Assembly (NCBI RefSeq): GCF_000264995.1
Contig: NW_006767440.1
Span: 800,787 to 864,786, forward strand
Source: Punctularia strigosozonata HHB-11173 SS5
Taxonomy: Eukaryota > Basidiomycota > Agaricomycetes > Corticiales > Punctulariaceae
Length of the DNA stretch: 64,000 nucleotides
Reading direction: 5' to 3'
Translations under genes and position numbers: made by a program
Shown: one piece after another, positions 22,152 to 33,885 of the stretch
How positions within the stretch are numbered: the first letter of the stretch is position 1
How the letters are laid out: every line of letters begins with the position of its first letter
The notes under the pieces: generated by a model
Told to the model about the DNA's origin: nothing
The model's database searches: none
What the model saw: only the letters and a program-made list of their open reading frames with translations

Positions 22152-22980
22152 GGCGCGGCGGTGGGTCGAGATGCGAGAGAGAAGGAGAGCATTCGTGAAT
22201 GGCAAATCGCTGATGATGTGAGGCGCCTACTTGCCCAGTTTATTATCCCGGCAACCGGCGCTGCCCCTGGGAAAGATTGCCACTGCCGGTTACAGATCCC
22301 CTCTGCATGCGAGCAACGGGCATGAACGCTGCGCTCGACGCTCAGTAAATACCGAGCAAGTACGAATGTCGCAGGTGAGTAGGAACGATGGCGATCTCCA
22401 TCCGAAGAGGCTTCGCGCCGGGTAGGCTAATCCTTCCACTATACCTCGTATGGTTATATTTGACAGCTGGCTAAATTGAGTGCCTGTGAAATTCCAGGCG
22501 AATTCCGGTTTCTTCAACATTGCACGAATGTTGGCCGCCAAAGGGCTGCTTTTCTTAGAGAAAATACCACCACCATCGCGGGCTGCCTTAGGGCTTGAAT
22601 ACCATTATCTGGATTATCGGTGGAATATACCCTATCTTGACGTCCAAAGCGGGAGCGAAGAGCACATGCACGCGTCTTCGAACATTCGCATCGACGACGG
22701 ATATCCCCAGCAATCTTCTGCTGGGCCTTTTGGCCCCGCCTCGGCCTCTGTCGTGGGAGCCTGCTTAGCCAGAAAATCTCCGAATTCGAACGGCGGTGCC
22801 CGGCGCACGGTCGAGATATGGGCCGGTTCATCAATGCCACAGCACCTTGTCGAGATCGGAGCGCGAACATCGCGCATCGAAAGGTCAGCGAACGCCGGCC
22901 CCGACGTGATACAGCAGCGACCATTGTGCGAAGTGTGAACACAGCGCCTAGGATACAGCAAAGTATTCCATCACAGCTAT
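22152..22980. other. Gap between the DUF6593-like and BTB genes
   Basis: 829 bp. Short frames occur on both strands (such as 22290-22541 minus and 22480-22938 plus), but none shows family signal or joins to a neighbour by plausible splicing. Confidence 0.45.
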
Positions 22981-24426
22981 TTACGCGTTCACCTTCCACA
23001 ACGGACGTTTGCGCAGCTTGCGGGTAACGTGTACCGCGCTGCCCCCATCGTGACCACCGCCAAAGGCGAGCACGACGGTTTCCTCTGCGCCTGACCCTCG
23101 CGCAACGCCCTTCTTGCGAAACTCGATTGCCTCCTTCGCAAACTTGAACCGTGCCTGGTCGGATCCTGTCATTCATTCATCTCGTGAGCCGGCAATTTCT
23201 GATCGGGATGTGGCATAAAGAGCGGACCGATTTGGAAGGTCGGCGACTCAACCGCAGCCTTGAATAAGTCGAAGGGAACGCGAGCGTAAATCTGCAATAG
23301 TGTAGCTCGCCCGTCCGCGTTGGGCGACGCACCGGTGCCGGGGTTAACGCCCAGGATCTGCGGAAGCTGTACCACGAGGAAGTTGAAGACATCGTCCCTC
23401 AACCGGTGCGCGTACAGTCCGAATATCGTTGGGGGTAGTTGCGGGTGCGGCGTGAGGTCCATGGTCGGCGTTGATGGCGATGATAATGCCGACGAAGGAG
23501 TTGGGCCTAGGTCGCTGAAGGCTAGCCAGCTATCGATAGTTTCGACGGTGATGGATTGTCTGCATGCCTCGTACGCGTAGGTGCAGAGTTCTTCGACGCC
23601 GCCCAGGAGGCACCCAGCGGCGAGCACGCCCCTTGCGTTCTCTGCTCGGACGAGATTGAAGGAGATCGGCGAATAGAGGTAGCCGAGCGCTGAGCACGGT
23701 GGTCAGCGTTGAGAGAGGTATGACGATTGAAGCCGGGAGATATACCGATCGCGAGGCCCTGAGAATGGGATGCCGTTAGGATCGCACATGAAGCTCGCGC
23801 GCGCCGAAAAGAGACAACCACGCACCTCTACGGTTACTTCCGGTTCATGTTCAAGGTTCAAATAGATAGTCCTCTGCCCGCCGTTTTGAGGTGAGGTAGA
23901 CATCAAGTGTGCGAGATAAGGAGAACGCGACAAGATGATCGCGTGCAGGCGATACGCAGTGTGATGTGCATGCTGGATCCGAAAGTTCTTATAATGAGCA
24001 CAGCAAGATGTACAGGGTTACTCACGAGAACGGTATCTGCCCACAGCTGGAAAGAGGATCGGTGCCTGACACAAGATGATACATAGCAGCGCACTGACCC
24101 CGTTTTGAAACCCAGCGTGATACAGGTGGTTTACGATTTCCTCATTCATACGAGCTTGCGGGTTTCTGAACAGAGACAAGGGAGGGCCGATCAGCCATAT
24201 GACCGTGACGCTTTGACCATAACCCATAACGCGAGGACGCGACTTGGGTCCTCCGGAAACGAGCAAAGCACTGACTAGCAACTCACTGATTGTACCCGTT
24301 GGCTCCGTTCAAAGATAGTGCTGAGCTACTGCTCGGTGCATAAGGCGCCCCACTGGCACTCGTGGCATCCGCCGGTATGCCAGGGAAATTACTGGGTCCG
24401 CTACCATTCGAAGTCGGCGAGGTCAT
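22981..24426 (-). CDS. BTB/POZ domain protein
   Basis: Seven exons: 24426-24287, 24165-24099, 24046-24026, 23972-23826, 23758-23746, 23689-23228 and 23165-22981, giving 344 residues. A Ser-rich N-terminus is followed by MNEEIVNHLYHAGFQNGLWA and DTVLHAHHTAYRLHAIILSR, the classic BTB opening (D-x-V-L-H...H-x-x-I-L-x-x-x-S-x-x-F/Y). Next come a beta strand rich in Glu, GLAIALGYLYSP, and a BACK-like helical region with AAGCLLGGVEELCTYAYEAC. The tail is basic: KFAKEAIEFRKKGVARGSG and TRKLRKRPLWKVNA. Exons 3 and 5 are 21 and 13 nt. BTB proteins dimerise and often link substrates to Cul3 ligases; the actual partner is unknown. No Kelch repeats or zinc finger are present. Confidence 0.85.
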
Positions 24427-24817
24427 AGTTGATATACAGTACTTTCTTGCAGATGATGTATCAGGTAGTTACTAAGCGAGCGGTAGAGGCGGGTCAAGCG
24501 ACAGATTCTACAAGTATACCTTTGAGTTTTGAGCCAACGTAGGAGGAGAACGACGGAGAGGTAGGCAGAAATTCATCACGTGCTCGTAGGTGTGACTGCG
24601 TTGAGGCGTGGAAACGCTCTCCCTATCGCAGGCGCGCCACACGAAGGTCGTCCACCAACACCAAGCCCACAAGAACCTGCCATTACTCTAGTAATGATCA
24701 TGGATACGTGAGTGTTTAGGTTCTTGTTGCTCCCAGGGCGCTGCTCCACGTCCTTGGCTCAACGTACTTGCAAAACGCCTGTGTAGTAGCTCGTCTCAGT
24801 CGGTAAACGACACGCAG
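24427..24817. promoter_or_regulatory. Divergent promoter of the BTB and F-box genes
   Basis: About 390 bp. It contains a CACGTG core near 24578-24583. The first exon of the F-box gene may also lie here: an ATG at 24694 is followed by a GTGAGT donor, but its phase does not fit the next exon. Confidence 0.4.
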
Positions 24818-26410
24818 GATAGTATCGACCACGAAGTTCAAGCCATATACGAGCTGATAGATTCCTTGCACCAAAAAGTCCGGATGCTCCGCGAGCGCCG
24901 CAATCAGCTGGCGCCTATCTTCCGGCTTCCCCTGGATGTCATCAGCGAGATTTTCTGCCTCATCTCCATTCCGAGTTCCGCACGACGTTCCGCTGGTTTC
25001 TTGTTTCACGGCCACAGATTTATGTCGGTTTGCCGATACTGGCGGCACATTGGGATTGAAATTGCCAAGGTCTGGTCTGTGATCCCGAATCTCAGGTCGA
25101 AGCAGATGATTGGTACCTTTATCTCAAGGTCGAAGAACACGCTCTTGGACGTGGAGATCGACGTGCAACGCAACGGTGATCCTAAAAAACTTCTCTCGAA
25201 CCTGCACCGTATCGGTGCGCTCGACCTGTACGGCGATAAGGGGTACACTATCCTTGAAGAGCTCAGGCGTCCTGCCCCGGTTATGGCATCGTGTCACATT
25301 CACCTCAGTGAAACCTGTTTACCGGCGGACTTTTTGGGCCTGCATGCTCCCCACCTTCGTCATTTACGGATAAAACGAACTCTTTTCCACTGGAAGATGC
25401 TGTGTTGTACTTCTCTTGTCCAAAGCTTGACCATCCTCGAATTATGGCGCATCCCTGGAAGTACGTTGCCTAGCGGAGCACGGGTAGCTTCTGCTTTGCG
25501 AGCTATGCCCTCGCTGCAGAAACTCGTGCTGGTGGTGTCCGATTGCGCTCAGAAAAAGCCGGGGAAGTTTCGCGGCGACATAATAATGCTCAGCCACCTC
25601 ACTACCTTGGACTTGCGTGGCTCAGGATCGTGGATCTGCCGAATCCTTCGTCGCATTAGGGTCCCCTCTACCGCATGCATCTCGCTGAAGCCATACAATA
25701 TGAAACTAGCACCGGTATTGGAGTTCCTTGAAGGTCATTGCACGCGTCACGGCGATGAGTCCTCCATCCGCCGTCTATCCCTGGACGGACCATGGTCGTT
25801 GACCGCGCACTCCAGCACCAAAACCTCATCCCTTCCCTTGCTACGCATCAGTGACCCTGCAGCTGGACAACGCACCCTTCGCTACCTCGTGCGTCAATTG
25901 CGACTCGACGAGCTTGAAGTCGTTGTTTTGCAGCGGTATTGGGCCAGCACAACGCATGATATCGCCCCCGCATCTTTTCTAGCCCCATGCAAATCTGCAA
26001 CCCGACTCCACATTGCCGCCAGAGTATGCCGTCAATTGTTACCTGACCTCTATCGAAGAAAACAACCAACCAACGAGCACGTCAGTCGTTATGATCTTCT
26101 TCCGGCGCTACAGTTTGTACGCATCAAGAAGTCTTCCTCCTTCTGGCAGGGAACTGCGGATAGCATGCGCCGCCTTATGGAGGCACGGCACGCTGACTCC
26201 AACATCAACGGGACGTCTGAACCTGCAGATGCAAACGAGCGCATCGACGTCGCGCTCTGTGTGGAAGAAAACTATGATTCAAACTTGGATGACTCAGATC
26301 TTGAGTCGATTAACTCGTACGTGCCGAAGTCGGAGCTGGACTCGGACTACGACTCGGACTCGGAGGACGACTCGGATGCGTCAAGTGAATTGTATTACTA
26401 CTACCCTTGA
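24818..26410 (+). CDS. F-box protein
   Basis: One long exon, open from the acceptor CAG at 24815-24817 to the stop at 26410. The first in-frame ATG is 24884, but coding signal starts earlier: EVQAIYELIDSLHQKVRMLR precedes RERRNQLAPIFRLPLDVISE. This short coiled coil followed by L-P-x-D/E-V-x-x-x-I-F is the standard opening of Agaricomycete F-box proteins. The rest (about 430 residues) has leucine-rich-like helices and strands (LTILELWRIPGS, LQKLVLVVSDC, LTTLDLRGSG) and ends in an acidic Asp/Ser tail plus a YYYYP terminus. F-box proteins recruit substrates to SCF ubiquitin ligases; the substrate here is unknown. The 5' exon is not resolved. Confidence 0.8.
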   Translation, partial: DSIDHEVQAIYELIDSLHQKVRMLRERRNQLAPIFRLPLDVISEIFCLISIPSSARRSAGFLFHGHRFMSVCRYWRHIGIEIAKVWSVIPNLRSKQMIGTFISRSKNTLLDVEIDVQRNGDPKKLLSNLHRIGALDLYGDKGYTILEELRRPAPVMASCHIHLSETCLPADFLGLHAPHLRHLRIKRTLFHWKMLCCTSLVQSLTILELWRIPGSTLPSGARVASALRAMPSLQKLVLVVSDCAQKKPGKFRGDIIMLSHLTTLDLRGSGSWICRILRRIRVPSTACISLKPYNMKLAPVLEFLEGHCTRHGDESSIRRLSLDGPWSLTAHSSTKTSSLPLLRISDPAAGQRTLRYLVRQLRLDELEVVVLQRYWASTTHDIAPASFLAPCKSATRLHIAARVCRQLLPDLYRRKQPTNEHVSRYDLLPALQFVRIKKSSSFWQGTADSMRRLMEARHADSNINGTSEPADANERIDVALCVEENYDSNLDDSDLESINSYVPKSELDSDYDSDSEDDSDASSELYYYYP

Positions 26411-26687
26411 GGATAGGAGTCCAAGCTATTATAGCTCGGATTAGGCATCTCACAGGTTGGTAACGGTAAGGAAAAACATGCTGTCATGGTAAGTATCAGG
26501 CGTCTGATGGTTCTTCAGGTCCGCGGCGGCTTCAATGACTTTGACGGAGTTGTGAAATGGAACATGAATCTGGGTTGGATATATATTCCGTTCGATGCAC
26601 ATGTCTCCCAATAGTTCCATGTAAATTCAACACCTCATGTGTCCACCGGTTCGGATCTCTCGTACCCATCTCGAACATAGAAAACCC

Positions 26688-28594
26688 CTACCCCGCGTGC
26701 TCTACGATGCTCGTCACCAGCTGGCCCTTCTGCACTACCGTGCGCAACATCTCGGGCATCGCCCGCTCCTCAAACACGCCCTCCTCCTCGCCCTCAACCG
26801 GCAAGCTCACGTTGATCGCGCTGCACTTCGCGCTGAAAATCTCGATCGTGTCCGCGCACGCCTTGGAGAGGTAGATCTGGCCAGAGTCGGTCGAGTCGAG
26901 CTGGATCGTCGGCGCGGAGCCCGTGATCTGGAGCGTGAAGGAGGGCGAGGAGGTGACCGAGATGGAGGAGATGACCGAGTCGACGAGCACGCTCGTCTTG
27001 GTGCATTGGACTGGAAGAAACGCAATGAGGATCCGCGATGGACGTTGACAGGTAGAGACGCACCGAGCGTGACGGCATTACATTTGCCCTTGATCACGAC
27101 CGTCGCGTTCTTGCACCCGAAGAGGTTGACCGTCTGCGACCTCTCGGTATCCTCGACCGTCAGCCCGTGCTCATTCTCCTGGTATTCCTGTTTGAAAATC
27201 CCGTTGTCAGGCATCTGATCGTATCCAACGCAGAAAGAGATTGGGTAAACGCACGATCATCCACTTGTTCCCCTCGAGCGCGAGCTTGGCCGGCTTCTTG
27301 CCCTGCAGGCTCGCAGGCTTGGTCGGCTTCTTCGGCAGCGGCGGTCGCTTGCCGGGGGCTGGAGCGACCTCGGCGGGCACGGTCGATACCGCCCGCAGCG
27401 CCGGGTTCTTGTGCGTCATTTCCGACTTGTCGACCTTGCGCAGGCCCTTGGTGACCTCCTCGCCGCGATTGAGGTCGGCGAAGACGGCACCGATGCCACC
27501 CGCGGGGGCGGGCGCGGATGAGGTCGAGGGTGCTGGCGGGGCCGGTGGTGGAGGAGGGCCAGGAGGTGGAGGTGGTGGAGGCGGGGCTGGAGCACCTGAT
27601 GCGGAAGAGGCGGAGGCGGAGGAGGGTGCCTTATACTGGTTCACAAGTATGCCCTAAATGAATGATGCATGATTAGAGGCTAGGAAGCATGAAGTGAACG
27701 ATATATGCGGGCTGACGAACCTTGGGATTCCAGCTGAGCCCGGTGGTGTGATGCTCGGCCACGTATTTCCGCAGTGCATCAAGCGACGCAAAGAACGCAC
27801 GCACCCACTCGCCGTGCTTAGGTTCCTTGTCCTTGTGCTCGCGCAAGATTTTGTCGCCGGAGTACTTGGACGCGTTGATCATCTCTTGGATATACGGCGC
27901 AGGCTTCGTCTCCTACATTTAGGACCCGAGTGTTAGCTGCCAGCACTCCAGTAGGAAGTAAACGGTAAAAAAAGAGGATCAACGTTTCATGTCACGCACC
28001 ATGACCCATTGCATCGCCTGCGTCCCGTCAGAGAGCACTGTGAAGTGCAACGCGAACTCGCGATTCTTGAAGTTGGCCTCCTTGACGTGCTCGACAGCCT
28101 GCATGCTCTCCGCAAGCGGGCGCAGGAGCGGTTGGAGCGTGGCCGCGTCTGCCGGGCGCTGGCACGCTGCCGCAAGCGCGATCAGGCCCCGGAGCTCGCG
28201 GAAGAGCGCCTCGACGAGGTCGGCCTGCTCCGCAAGGGGCGAACCAGGGAAGTACTCGCGCGTAAGGCGGGCGAAGGGCTGGACGTGCGCGTCGAGAACC
28301 TGCTCGTCGTACGCGGCGACCGCGGGCGGGTCCGGCGCGGGCGCCACGGCAGCCTGAGGCTGAGAGGAGTGCGGGGGCGGTACTGGCGCCGGGGGTGCGT
28401 TCGGGTTAGGCTCGTCGCGGAACTCATCGGACGAACGGGCGACAGTGGAGGAGGCCTGGGCGACGGCGAGGTCCTCGAGGCGCGACGTTGCGGCTTCCAA
28501 CCTGCACAATATTCAGAGATCGTGTGCGACGCATATCATGATTGTCGCCGTACCGCTTGATGATCGTCGCGAGCGAGTGTAAGCCGCCCGACAT
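26688..28594 (-). CDS. SRV2: Adenylyl cyclase-associated protein (CAP/Srv2)
   Basis: Six exons: 28594-28554, 28501-28000, 27912-27721, 27653-27255, 27187-27064 and 27010-26688, giving 526 residues. The N-terminal helix MSGGLHSLATIIKRLEAATS (RLEAATSRLE cyclase-binding signature) precedes the helical folded domain (VQPFARLTREYFPGSPLAEQ, KPAPYIQEMINASKYSGDKI). A poly-Pro stretch around residues 250-280 is the profilin/SH3 site. A WH2-like segment follows, then the beta-helical CARP domain (VEDTERSQTVNLFGCKNATV, GKCNAVTL, SVLVDSVISS, SKACADTIEIFSAKCSAINV). CAP recycles actin monomers with cofilin and links Ras to adenylyl cyclase in fungi. The length matches the family. It is divergent from the ASH2-like gene. 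Confidence 0.95.
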
Positions 28595-28913
28595 GATGGA
28601 GGTTATCGAGGATGAGGAGAAGGACGAAGTTGACGCGGCCACCAACGAGGTGAACGTGTTTTCTGACGACGACGATCACCACTGCGATCAGTAACTCTTG
28701 GATTGCCAGAGCCTGCTCGTTTGCTCACATGCTTTGAAAGGTCTCATAGGCTCATTGTTTGTCACGAACGACGACGAAGTGTGCTAGACAGAATCCACCG
28801 CGCGCGGGCGAGCGTGCACTCAGCTTCGAAGAATTCAAGGATCTTGTCTCATCCTCGACGAACACAACTTGAAATTCAGGGTATTCACTCCACTGCCCCT
28901 CGTAACCGCGACA
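28595..28913. promoter_or_regulatory. Divergent promoter of CAP and the ASH2-like gene
   Basis: 319 bp between two outward-facing ATGs; no element recognised by eye. Confidence 0.4.
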
Positions 28914-31082
28914 ATGCTGGCCACCGACACGCCGCCTCCCTTTGCTGGACTTACTCCCGCCCCGACGCCGCCGCCCCCAGGTTCTGCTCCTACAGGCCGC
29001 AAGCGCAAACAAGCGCCCGCGCAAGCAAGCACCAGCACGGCCTCTACTCCTCCCCCAGAGGGTAGCACCCCTGCGCCAACCACCACCATCATCTCCGACC
29101 GATCCGACCTCTCCACACGTGAACGTCGCACCATCTCGCGCTACCCGATTTTCCTTCCAGCCCTGAACCAGCCCTTGGCATCCACGTCCACCCCGCGCTC
29201 GCGCTCCCCCTCCTCCAGCTCCGCTGACCCAGACGATGACCCGCTTTTCTATACCACCGACGGCATCCCTCACAACTCCCTTCGCTTCCGATACTACCCC
29301 GCCGGTGTCAACTCGCCCGGCGCCATCCTCACCTGCCGCACCATTGAATCCCTCCCCTGCTCCTACCGCATCTCATGGGAGGACCGCTCTCCCTTCCTCA
29401 AAGTCTCGCGCTCCGGCCTGCGCCTCCTCGGCGACAAAGGCTTCCGCTCCGCGCGGGGCAACGCGCCCGTTCGCGAGGGCCGCTGGTACTTTGAGGTCAA
29501 GATCGAGAAGGGCGGTGGTGAACCCGGCGCGCGTGCAGAGGGCGCACACGTCCGCCTCGGCTGGAGCCGACGTGAGGCGCCGCTCAACGCGCCCGTCGGC
29601 GTCGACGGCTACTCGTACGCCTACCGTGACAAGACGGGCGAGAAGGTGACCCTCTCCCGCCCGCGCCCATATGGCGCGCCCTTCCGCTCCGGCGACACCG
29701 TCGGGATGTACATCGCGCTCCCGCCGCGGCGCACGCCTGGTACAGTCCGGACGCGCGGCGGGAAGGAGGTTCCTGACCCGCACGACCCGGCGAACATCCG
29801 CCGCAACCGCATCCCAATCGACTTCAAGGGCCAGGAGTACTTCGAGACGCTCGAGTACCAGGCGTCGAAAGAAATGATTTCGCTCATGGAGGCGCAATCC
29901 GCCAAGCCATCCGCCTCCGCGTCGCTCCCCTCCGCGCCATCCAAGAAGTCAGGCGCGACCGTCAAGAATATGTCGAACGCACGTGCTGCTGCTGCATCTG
30001 CTAAGAAAGCGCAGCCCGAGCTGCGCCCGCTCCCAACGCTCGGCCCGGACTCCTGCCTTGCCTTCTTCGTGAATGGCGTGTGTCAGGGCGTAGCGTTCCG
30101 CGACCTGTACGACTACTTACCGCTCCGTGCCCCGAACGACGCCGCCGCGGCACAGCGTCACAGGAAGAAGCGAGACGGCGGCACGCATCACGAGCACGCT
30201 CCCAATCCGTTCGACGACGGCACGCTTGGATACTACCCGACTCTGTCGCTGTTCAACGATGCCCGGGTGCGGTTGAACCCCGGTCCGGACTTTGAGTATC
30301 CTCCACCGGATGATGTCGATGCCGTGCTCGCCGAGCACGAGCGGAAACGACAAGGGGAGGGGGAGGACGACAAGTCGCAGCTGAAGATGGACGTGGACGC
30401 GGACATCAAGCCTTCCACGCAGCGCACCTGGCGCCCGCTCTGCGAGCGTTATCCCGAGTACATGGCCGAACAATGGGCCCTCGACGACGAAGAGGAAGCA
30501 CGCGCGCGCGCGGCGCTCGCCGACGACAACGTTGACGACCCGTCCCCGTCCCCCCTCCCCGCGCTCCCTGCCACGACGAAGCCTCCGTTGGACAACGAGG
30601 CGGAGGAGAAGCGCCAACAACGGCTCGCGAAGCGACGTGCGCAAGCTGCCGCGCGCAAAAAGGCCAAGCTCGCACAGCAAGCGCATCCGAAGGACGACTT
30701 GCTGAGCGTGCCAGGCGGCAGCCCGCTGAGGCAGTCCGCGACGCCCTACATGGATACCGACCCGGACGCAGCAGGGACGCCGGACACGGCTGGCGTGTAC
30801 TACTCGCCCGCCGTGACCCCCGATCCGGCGCTGATGCGGAGTAGGACGTACAGTCCCGACTTGGATCCGGACATGGACAGAGGCGCGAGCCTCAGGCCAT
30901 ACTCACCCGCGGCGAGCGCGTCATCGGGCGTAGAGGTACGGGACGGCGTAGAGAGCGAGGACGACGAGCGTGATGGTCATACCGCGGGCGCCGAGCCAGA
31001 GTACATGGAGTTCGAAGAGGCGCCACCACCAATGGAGCCCACCAAGGAGGAGGAGGAGGAGGAGGAGGAGGATGACGAGTGA
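28914..31082 (+). CDS. ASH2/Bre2-like SPRY protein (COMPASS subunit)
   Basis: Single exon of 722 residues. I take ATG 28914 (MLATDTPPPFAGLTPAPTPP); the frame is open upstream but without ATG. After a Pro/Ser-rich N-terminus come RYPIFLPALNQPL and ISWEDRSPFLKVSRSGLRLL. The SPRY core follows: GFRSARGNAPVREGRWYFEV, HVRLGWSRREAPLNAPVGVD, GYSYAYRDKTGEK, FRSGDTVGMYIALP. Its second half, separated by a basic insert, is CLAFFVNGVCQGVAFRDLYD. The C-terminus holds a basic helix (KRQQRLAKRRAQAAARKKAK), SP-rich stretches and a terminal Glu/Asp run. ASH2/Bre2 stimulates Set1-type H3K4 methylation within COMPASS in the nucleus. No PHD or winged-helix part is seen, as in yeast Bre2. Confidence 0.9.
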   Translation: MLATDTPPPFAGLTPAPTPPPPGSAPTGRKRKQAPAQASTSTASTPPPEGSTPAPTTTIISDRSDLSTRERRTISRYPIFLPALNQPLASTSTPRSRSPSSSSADPDDDPLFYTTDGIPHNSLRFRYYPAGVNSPGAILTCRTIESLPCSYRISWEDRSPFLKVSRSGLRLLGDKGFRSARGNAPVREGRWYFEVKIEKGGGEPGARAEGAHVRLGWSRREAPLNAPVGVDGYSYAYRDKTGEKVTLSRPRPYGAPFRSGDTVGMYIALPPRRTPGTVRTRGGKEVPDPHDPANIRRNRIPIDFKGQEYFETLEYQASKEMISLMEAQSAKPSASASLPSAPSKKSGATVKNMSNARAAAASAKKAQPELRPLPTLGPDSCLAFFVNGVCQGVAFRDLYDYLPLRAPNDAAAAQRHRKKRDGGTHHEHAPNPFDDGTLGYYPTLSLFNDARVRLNPGPDFEYPPPDDVDAVLAEHERKRQGEGEDDKSQLKMDVDADIKPSTQRTWRPLCERYPEYMAEQWALDDEEEARARAALADDNVDDPSPSPLPALPATTKPPLDNEAEEKRQQRLAKRRAQAAARKKAKLAQQAHPKDDLLSVPGGSPLRQSATPYMDTDPDAAGTPDTAGVYYSPAVTPDPALMRSRTYSPDLDPDMDRGASLRPYSPAASASSGVEVRDGVESEDDERDGHTAGAEPEYMEFEEAPPPMEPTKEEEEEEEEDDE

Positions 31083-32840
31083 ATGGCTCCGCGTTTCTGC
31101 GCATCGAAGTCGTTCTCAGTGTGTTGAACATTGTCATGTAACACATCAAGTCGTACTTCACGGTCTAAGCTGGCCGCAATACTACCGGGTGCAATAGCAG
31201 TTCTCTAAGAGCATTGGTCATACACGACCTGTAGCGATAGCGTGAAAATCACGAGCTGCAGGCGATGAATCGTTGTGGCCCACGAAAGGCGTTGGTTTTG
31301 CCATGATAATCAACGAAGCATGTCGTCCACCCTCTCTTCGCCAGCTCACATCTGCACTCTAGCTGGATTGCAAGAAAGCCCCGAGAGCGTCTATGCTGTC
31401 GTAGTCAACAAACCTGAAGATGAATTCGATCCGTATCCTTTCTAGCCTCGGTAGCAAAAGGGAGGTGGGGCTGTGTTCTTCACCGGTCCAAAATATCCGT
31501 TGTTGGTACAGAGGAGGGAAAATGTATGCAGTAGCATTCAGCTCACATTTTAGATGCCGTATAACCCAGACCGAAGAGGTTATTCATTATGGCTAGTGCC
31601 CATCGGCTGGCCGATCGCTCGCGTATATCGACGATCTCGAGAACGTCGAGTCGCAGCTGACGGATAAAGTCAAGGCTGAAGCACAGGTCCAGCATGGGAA
31701 GTGCACCACCATCCAAGCTGCAGTCAGGATATGCAGCGAACGTTTGGAACTTTCGGATAGCCAGGCAACAGACCGGTTGCTCATATCCATTACGAGTGCA
31801 ACAATTCTTGAGGATGGATATGATTGAGGTCGAATCTCGAGGGACGATGGGCAAATTGACATGGCGAAGAGCCAGAAGTGCTGTGAGGGACTATGACATG
31901 ATCGAGGAGATCAAAGATTTCCATACCCTGAGAGTCAAGCCCCAAGGTAACGATCCGGTTCAGCGTCGTGACATCAGGAGAGCCGGTAGCAGGCCTTGGC
32001 GAACGATACTCCGTCCGATGACTGGTGTCAATGACCAATGTTGCCAGGGATGACATTGCTTTGGCAGACATTGCGCGCTATACGGACGCACTTACGCGGG
32101 CATAGTCGCGCTGTTGTTTTCCGTCAATTAATAGTAAGTCGCTTGTCTCCCCGGGCAGACTCTGGAGCGTGAAGACAGTCGTAGTCAAGCGTAAGTACAT
32201 GCCGCGAACACGGCAACGCGACTTCACGGGTGGGCGGAGAAGTGAGTCACCTGACCTAATTACCCTAGGGTGGGCCGTACACGATCCCGTACAGATACCT
32301 TATCGACGGCGGCTGGTCATCACTTCGAATCATCGCTCATCGCTCATCTCTGTATGTTTCCGATTCCAAACATTTTGCGCCCAGTTGTGAGGCCGCAAGA
32401 GCGGGATCTAGCACGAATACCTTCGACACTCCCGATAATCCGTTGACACGACCGCCGACAAGCGTACAACGCCATGCCTTCTCTGGAGCTACTCAAGGCA
32501 AGTTATCCCTTGGGATCAATACTGACATCTGGAAATATTGGCTAACACCCGTTCGCTAACCGAACTGCAGGGTCTTTAAGACCTTGCAAGTGACACTACA
32601 AACTCGCGATTACAGCGCATCGACGTTCGCGCGCAGGTGAAACTCGGAAGAAGGCCGTCTGACGAAGCCGGGCATATCGTCATTCTCCAACAACACAAGG
32701 AAAATGTCCTGGAACTACAGGGGAGACACCCGCTTCCGATTGTCCATTCGAGGCGCGTTCTGTTGACATCGGTCACCATCATTTCCGCTCATAAAGAATA
32801 CAGTCAAAAGATTCGACTTCATACTCACCCACTGGAATCA
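31083..32840. other. Gap with a decayed F-box-like piece
   Basis: About 1.75 kb. Apart from the degraded fragment at 31543-32071 no gene was found. Confidence 0.45.
31543..32071 (-). pseudogene. Degraded F-box/LRR-like fragment
   Basis: Sense-looking segments occur in two or three overlapping frames: LNRIVTLGLDSQGMEIFDLL with DHVIVPHST, then NLPIVPRDSTSII-type sequence and MLDLCFSLDFIRQLRLDVLE. They resemble the C-terminal half of Agaricomycete F-box proteins, but no single frame spans them and no splice solution was found. Probably a remnant; could be chance. Confidence 0.3.
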
Positions 32841-33885
32841 TCACACGTTCGGGGCCGTCCTCTCGCAATAGCCTTTGTTGAAGTGCCTGCTCCACGAATC
32901 ATCGCGCGCAAAGGTCCTATCACACCGCGCGCACGTTACCGTGCCATCCCGGTTACCGGCGTGCTTTACCGATATAAGGTGCCGAACGTGAAAATCGTAC
33001 GCGCGATGGAAACCTACTCCGCACTTGGCGCAATAGAATGGCTTGGATCGCTGGGAGACGGTCTGCTTGACCTTCGATTTCTTTACGCATGCCTTCTTCT
33101 TGCTCGGCTTGGCGGCGTAGTCGTCGTCGTCCAGATCCGAGGTCGGGAGGTAGTCGTCGTCAAGCTTCCGCTTGCGACGATTGGTATATGTTTCAGGTGA
33201 CAGTGCCTGCTTCTTGAATCTGCCGGAACGGCGGAGACCGTCTGGCTCTTGCACTGCGATGCCACTGTCAGGGTTCAAAGGGGGACCCGGCCGTTGGGGA
33301 GGATTTGAACCACCCGAACAGAAATGGTTGACCGTGCTACCGGGCGCTAACAGAGGCTTGGCGTTGCCAGAGCCAGGGGCAAGCTCCTGGCTCCGCAAGT
33401 CAAGCTGGGCGATGCTTGATGTACCTGGCGTAACGACATGGGATCTGCGAGGATTGAGAAGACCAACGCGGTGGGTTTTTTTGGGTTTATGCGTGCTTGC
33501 ATATCCAAAAGGCTCAACCTCACTCAAGGGACGTGCCGATAAGGAGGAATATGACAGCGTCGATGGAGGGAGAACGGCGAACGACAGATCGGTCCGCGGC
33601 CGGCCATGAAGCGTGTCCTAGCCCGTCATGTATCAGCAGAGCTCATTTGTTGTCATAGGGAAAGTACACCTTGGATTGGTGTTCATGATTGTTGTGAAGG
33701 CGTTGAGCTGAGAAGCCTGGTGCGTCGATGAAAAACGCGAAGTCTTGCGGAAAGAGATCGTCCAACGCAAGTTCAAAGTCGGTATCACTCTTCCATGCGA
33801 GCGTGAGGCGTTGGTCCTGGACGACGGGTGCGTTCTGCCTGCGCTTCAGATCAAGACCCGGTTCGTTCTCGCTGCAGTGCTTCAT
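32841..33885 (-). CDS. Zinc-finger protein with C2H2 plus C2HC fingers (copy 1)
   Basis: Two exons, 33885-33670 and 33617-32841, giving 330 residues. Exon 1 is acidic-aromatic (FELALDDLFPQDFAFFIDAP). Exon 2 starts DTLHGRPRTDLSFAVLPPST and carries the family block LSEVEPFGYASTHKPKKTHR. A Ser/Pro/Gly linker and a basic, acidic-patched region follow (RKRKLDDDYLPTSDLDDDDY, KPSKKKACVKKSK). The C-terminal pair is CAKCGVGF...HVRHLISVKH (C2H2) and CARCDRTFARDDSWSRHFNK ending GYC (C2HC). A nuclear DNA-binding factor is inferred; target unknown. Related genes at 58294 and 62399 share exon layout, intron phase 0 and the VE-P/L-x-G/E-x-A-x-x-H block. Confidence 0.8.

Noticed and set aside
29373-29897. 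Minus-strand frame antisense to the ASH2-like gene
   Set aside because: Arg/Ala-rich shadow of the SPRY coding region; no motif.
33294-33313. tRNA-like T-arm sequence (TTGGGGAGGATTTGAACC on the plus strand)
   Set aside because: No acceptor or anticodon arm around it, and it lies within the coding exon of the zinc-finger gene, where it encodes GSNPPQ.
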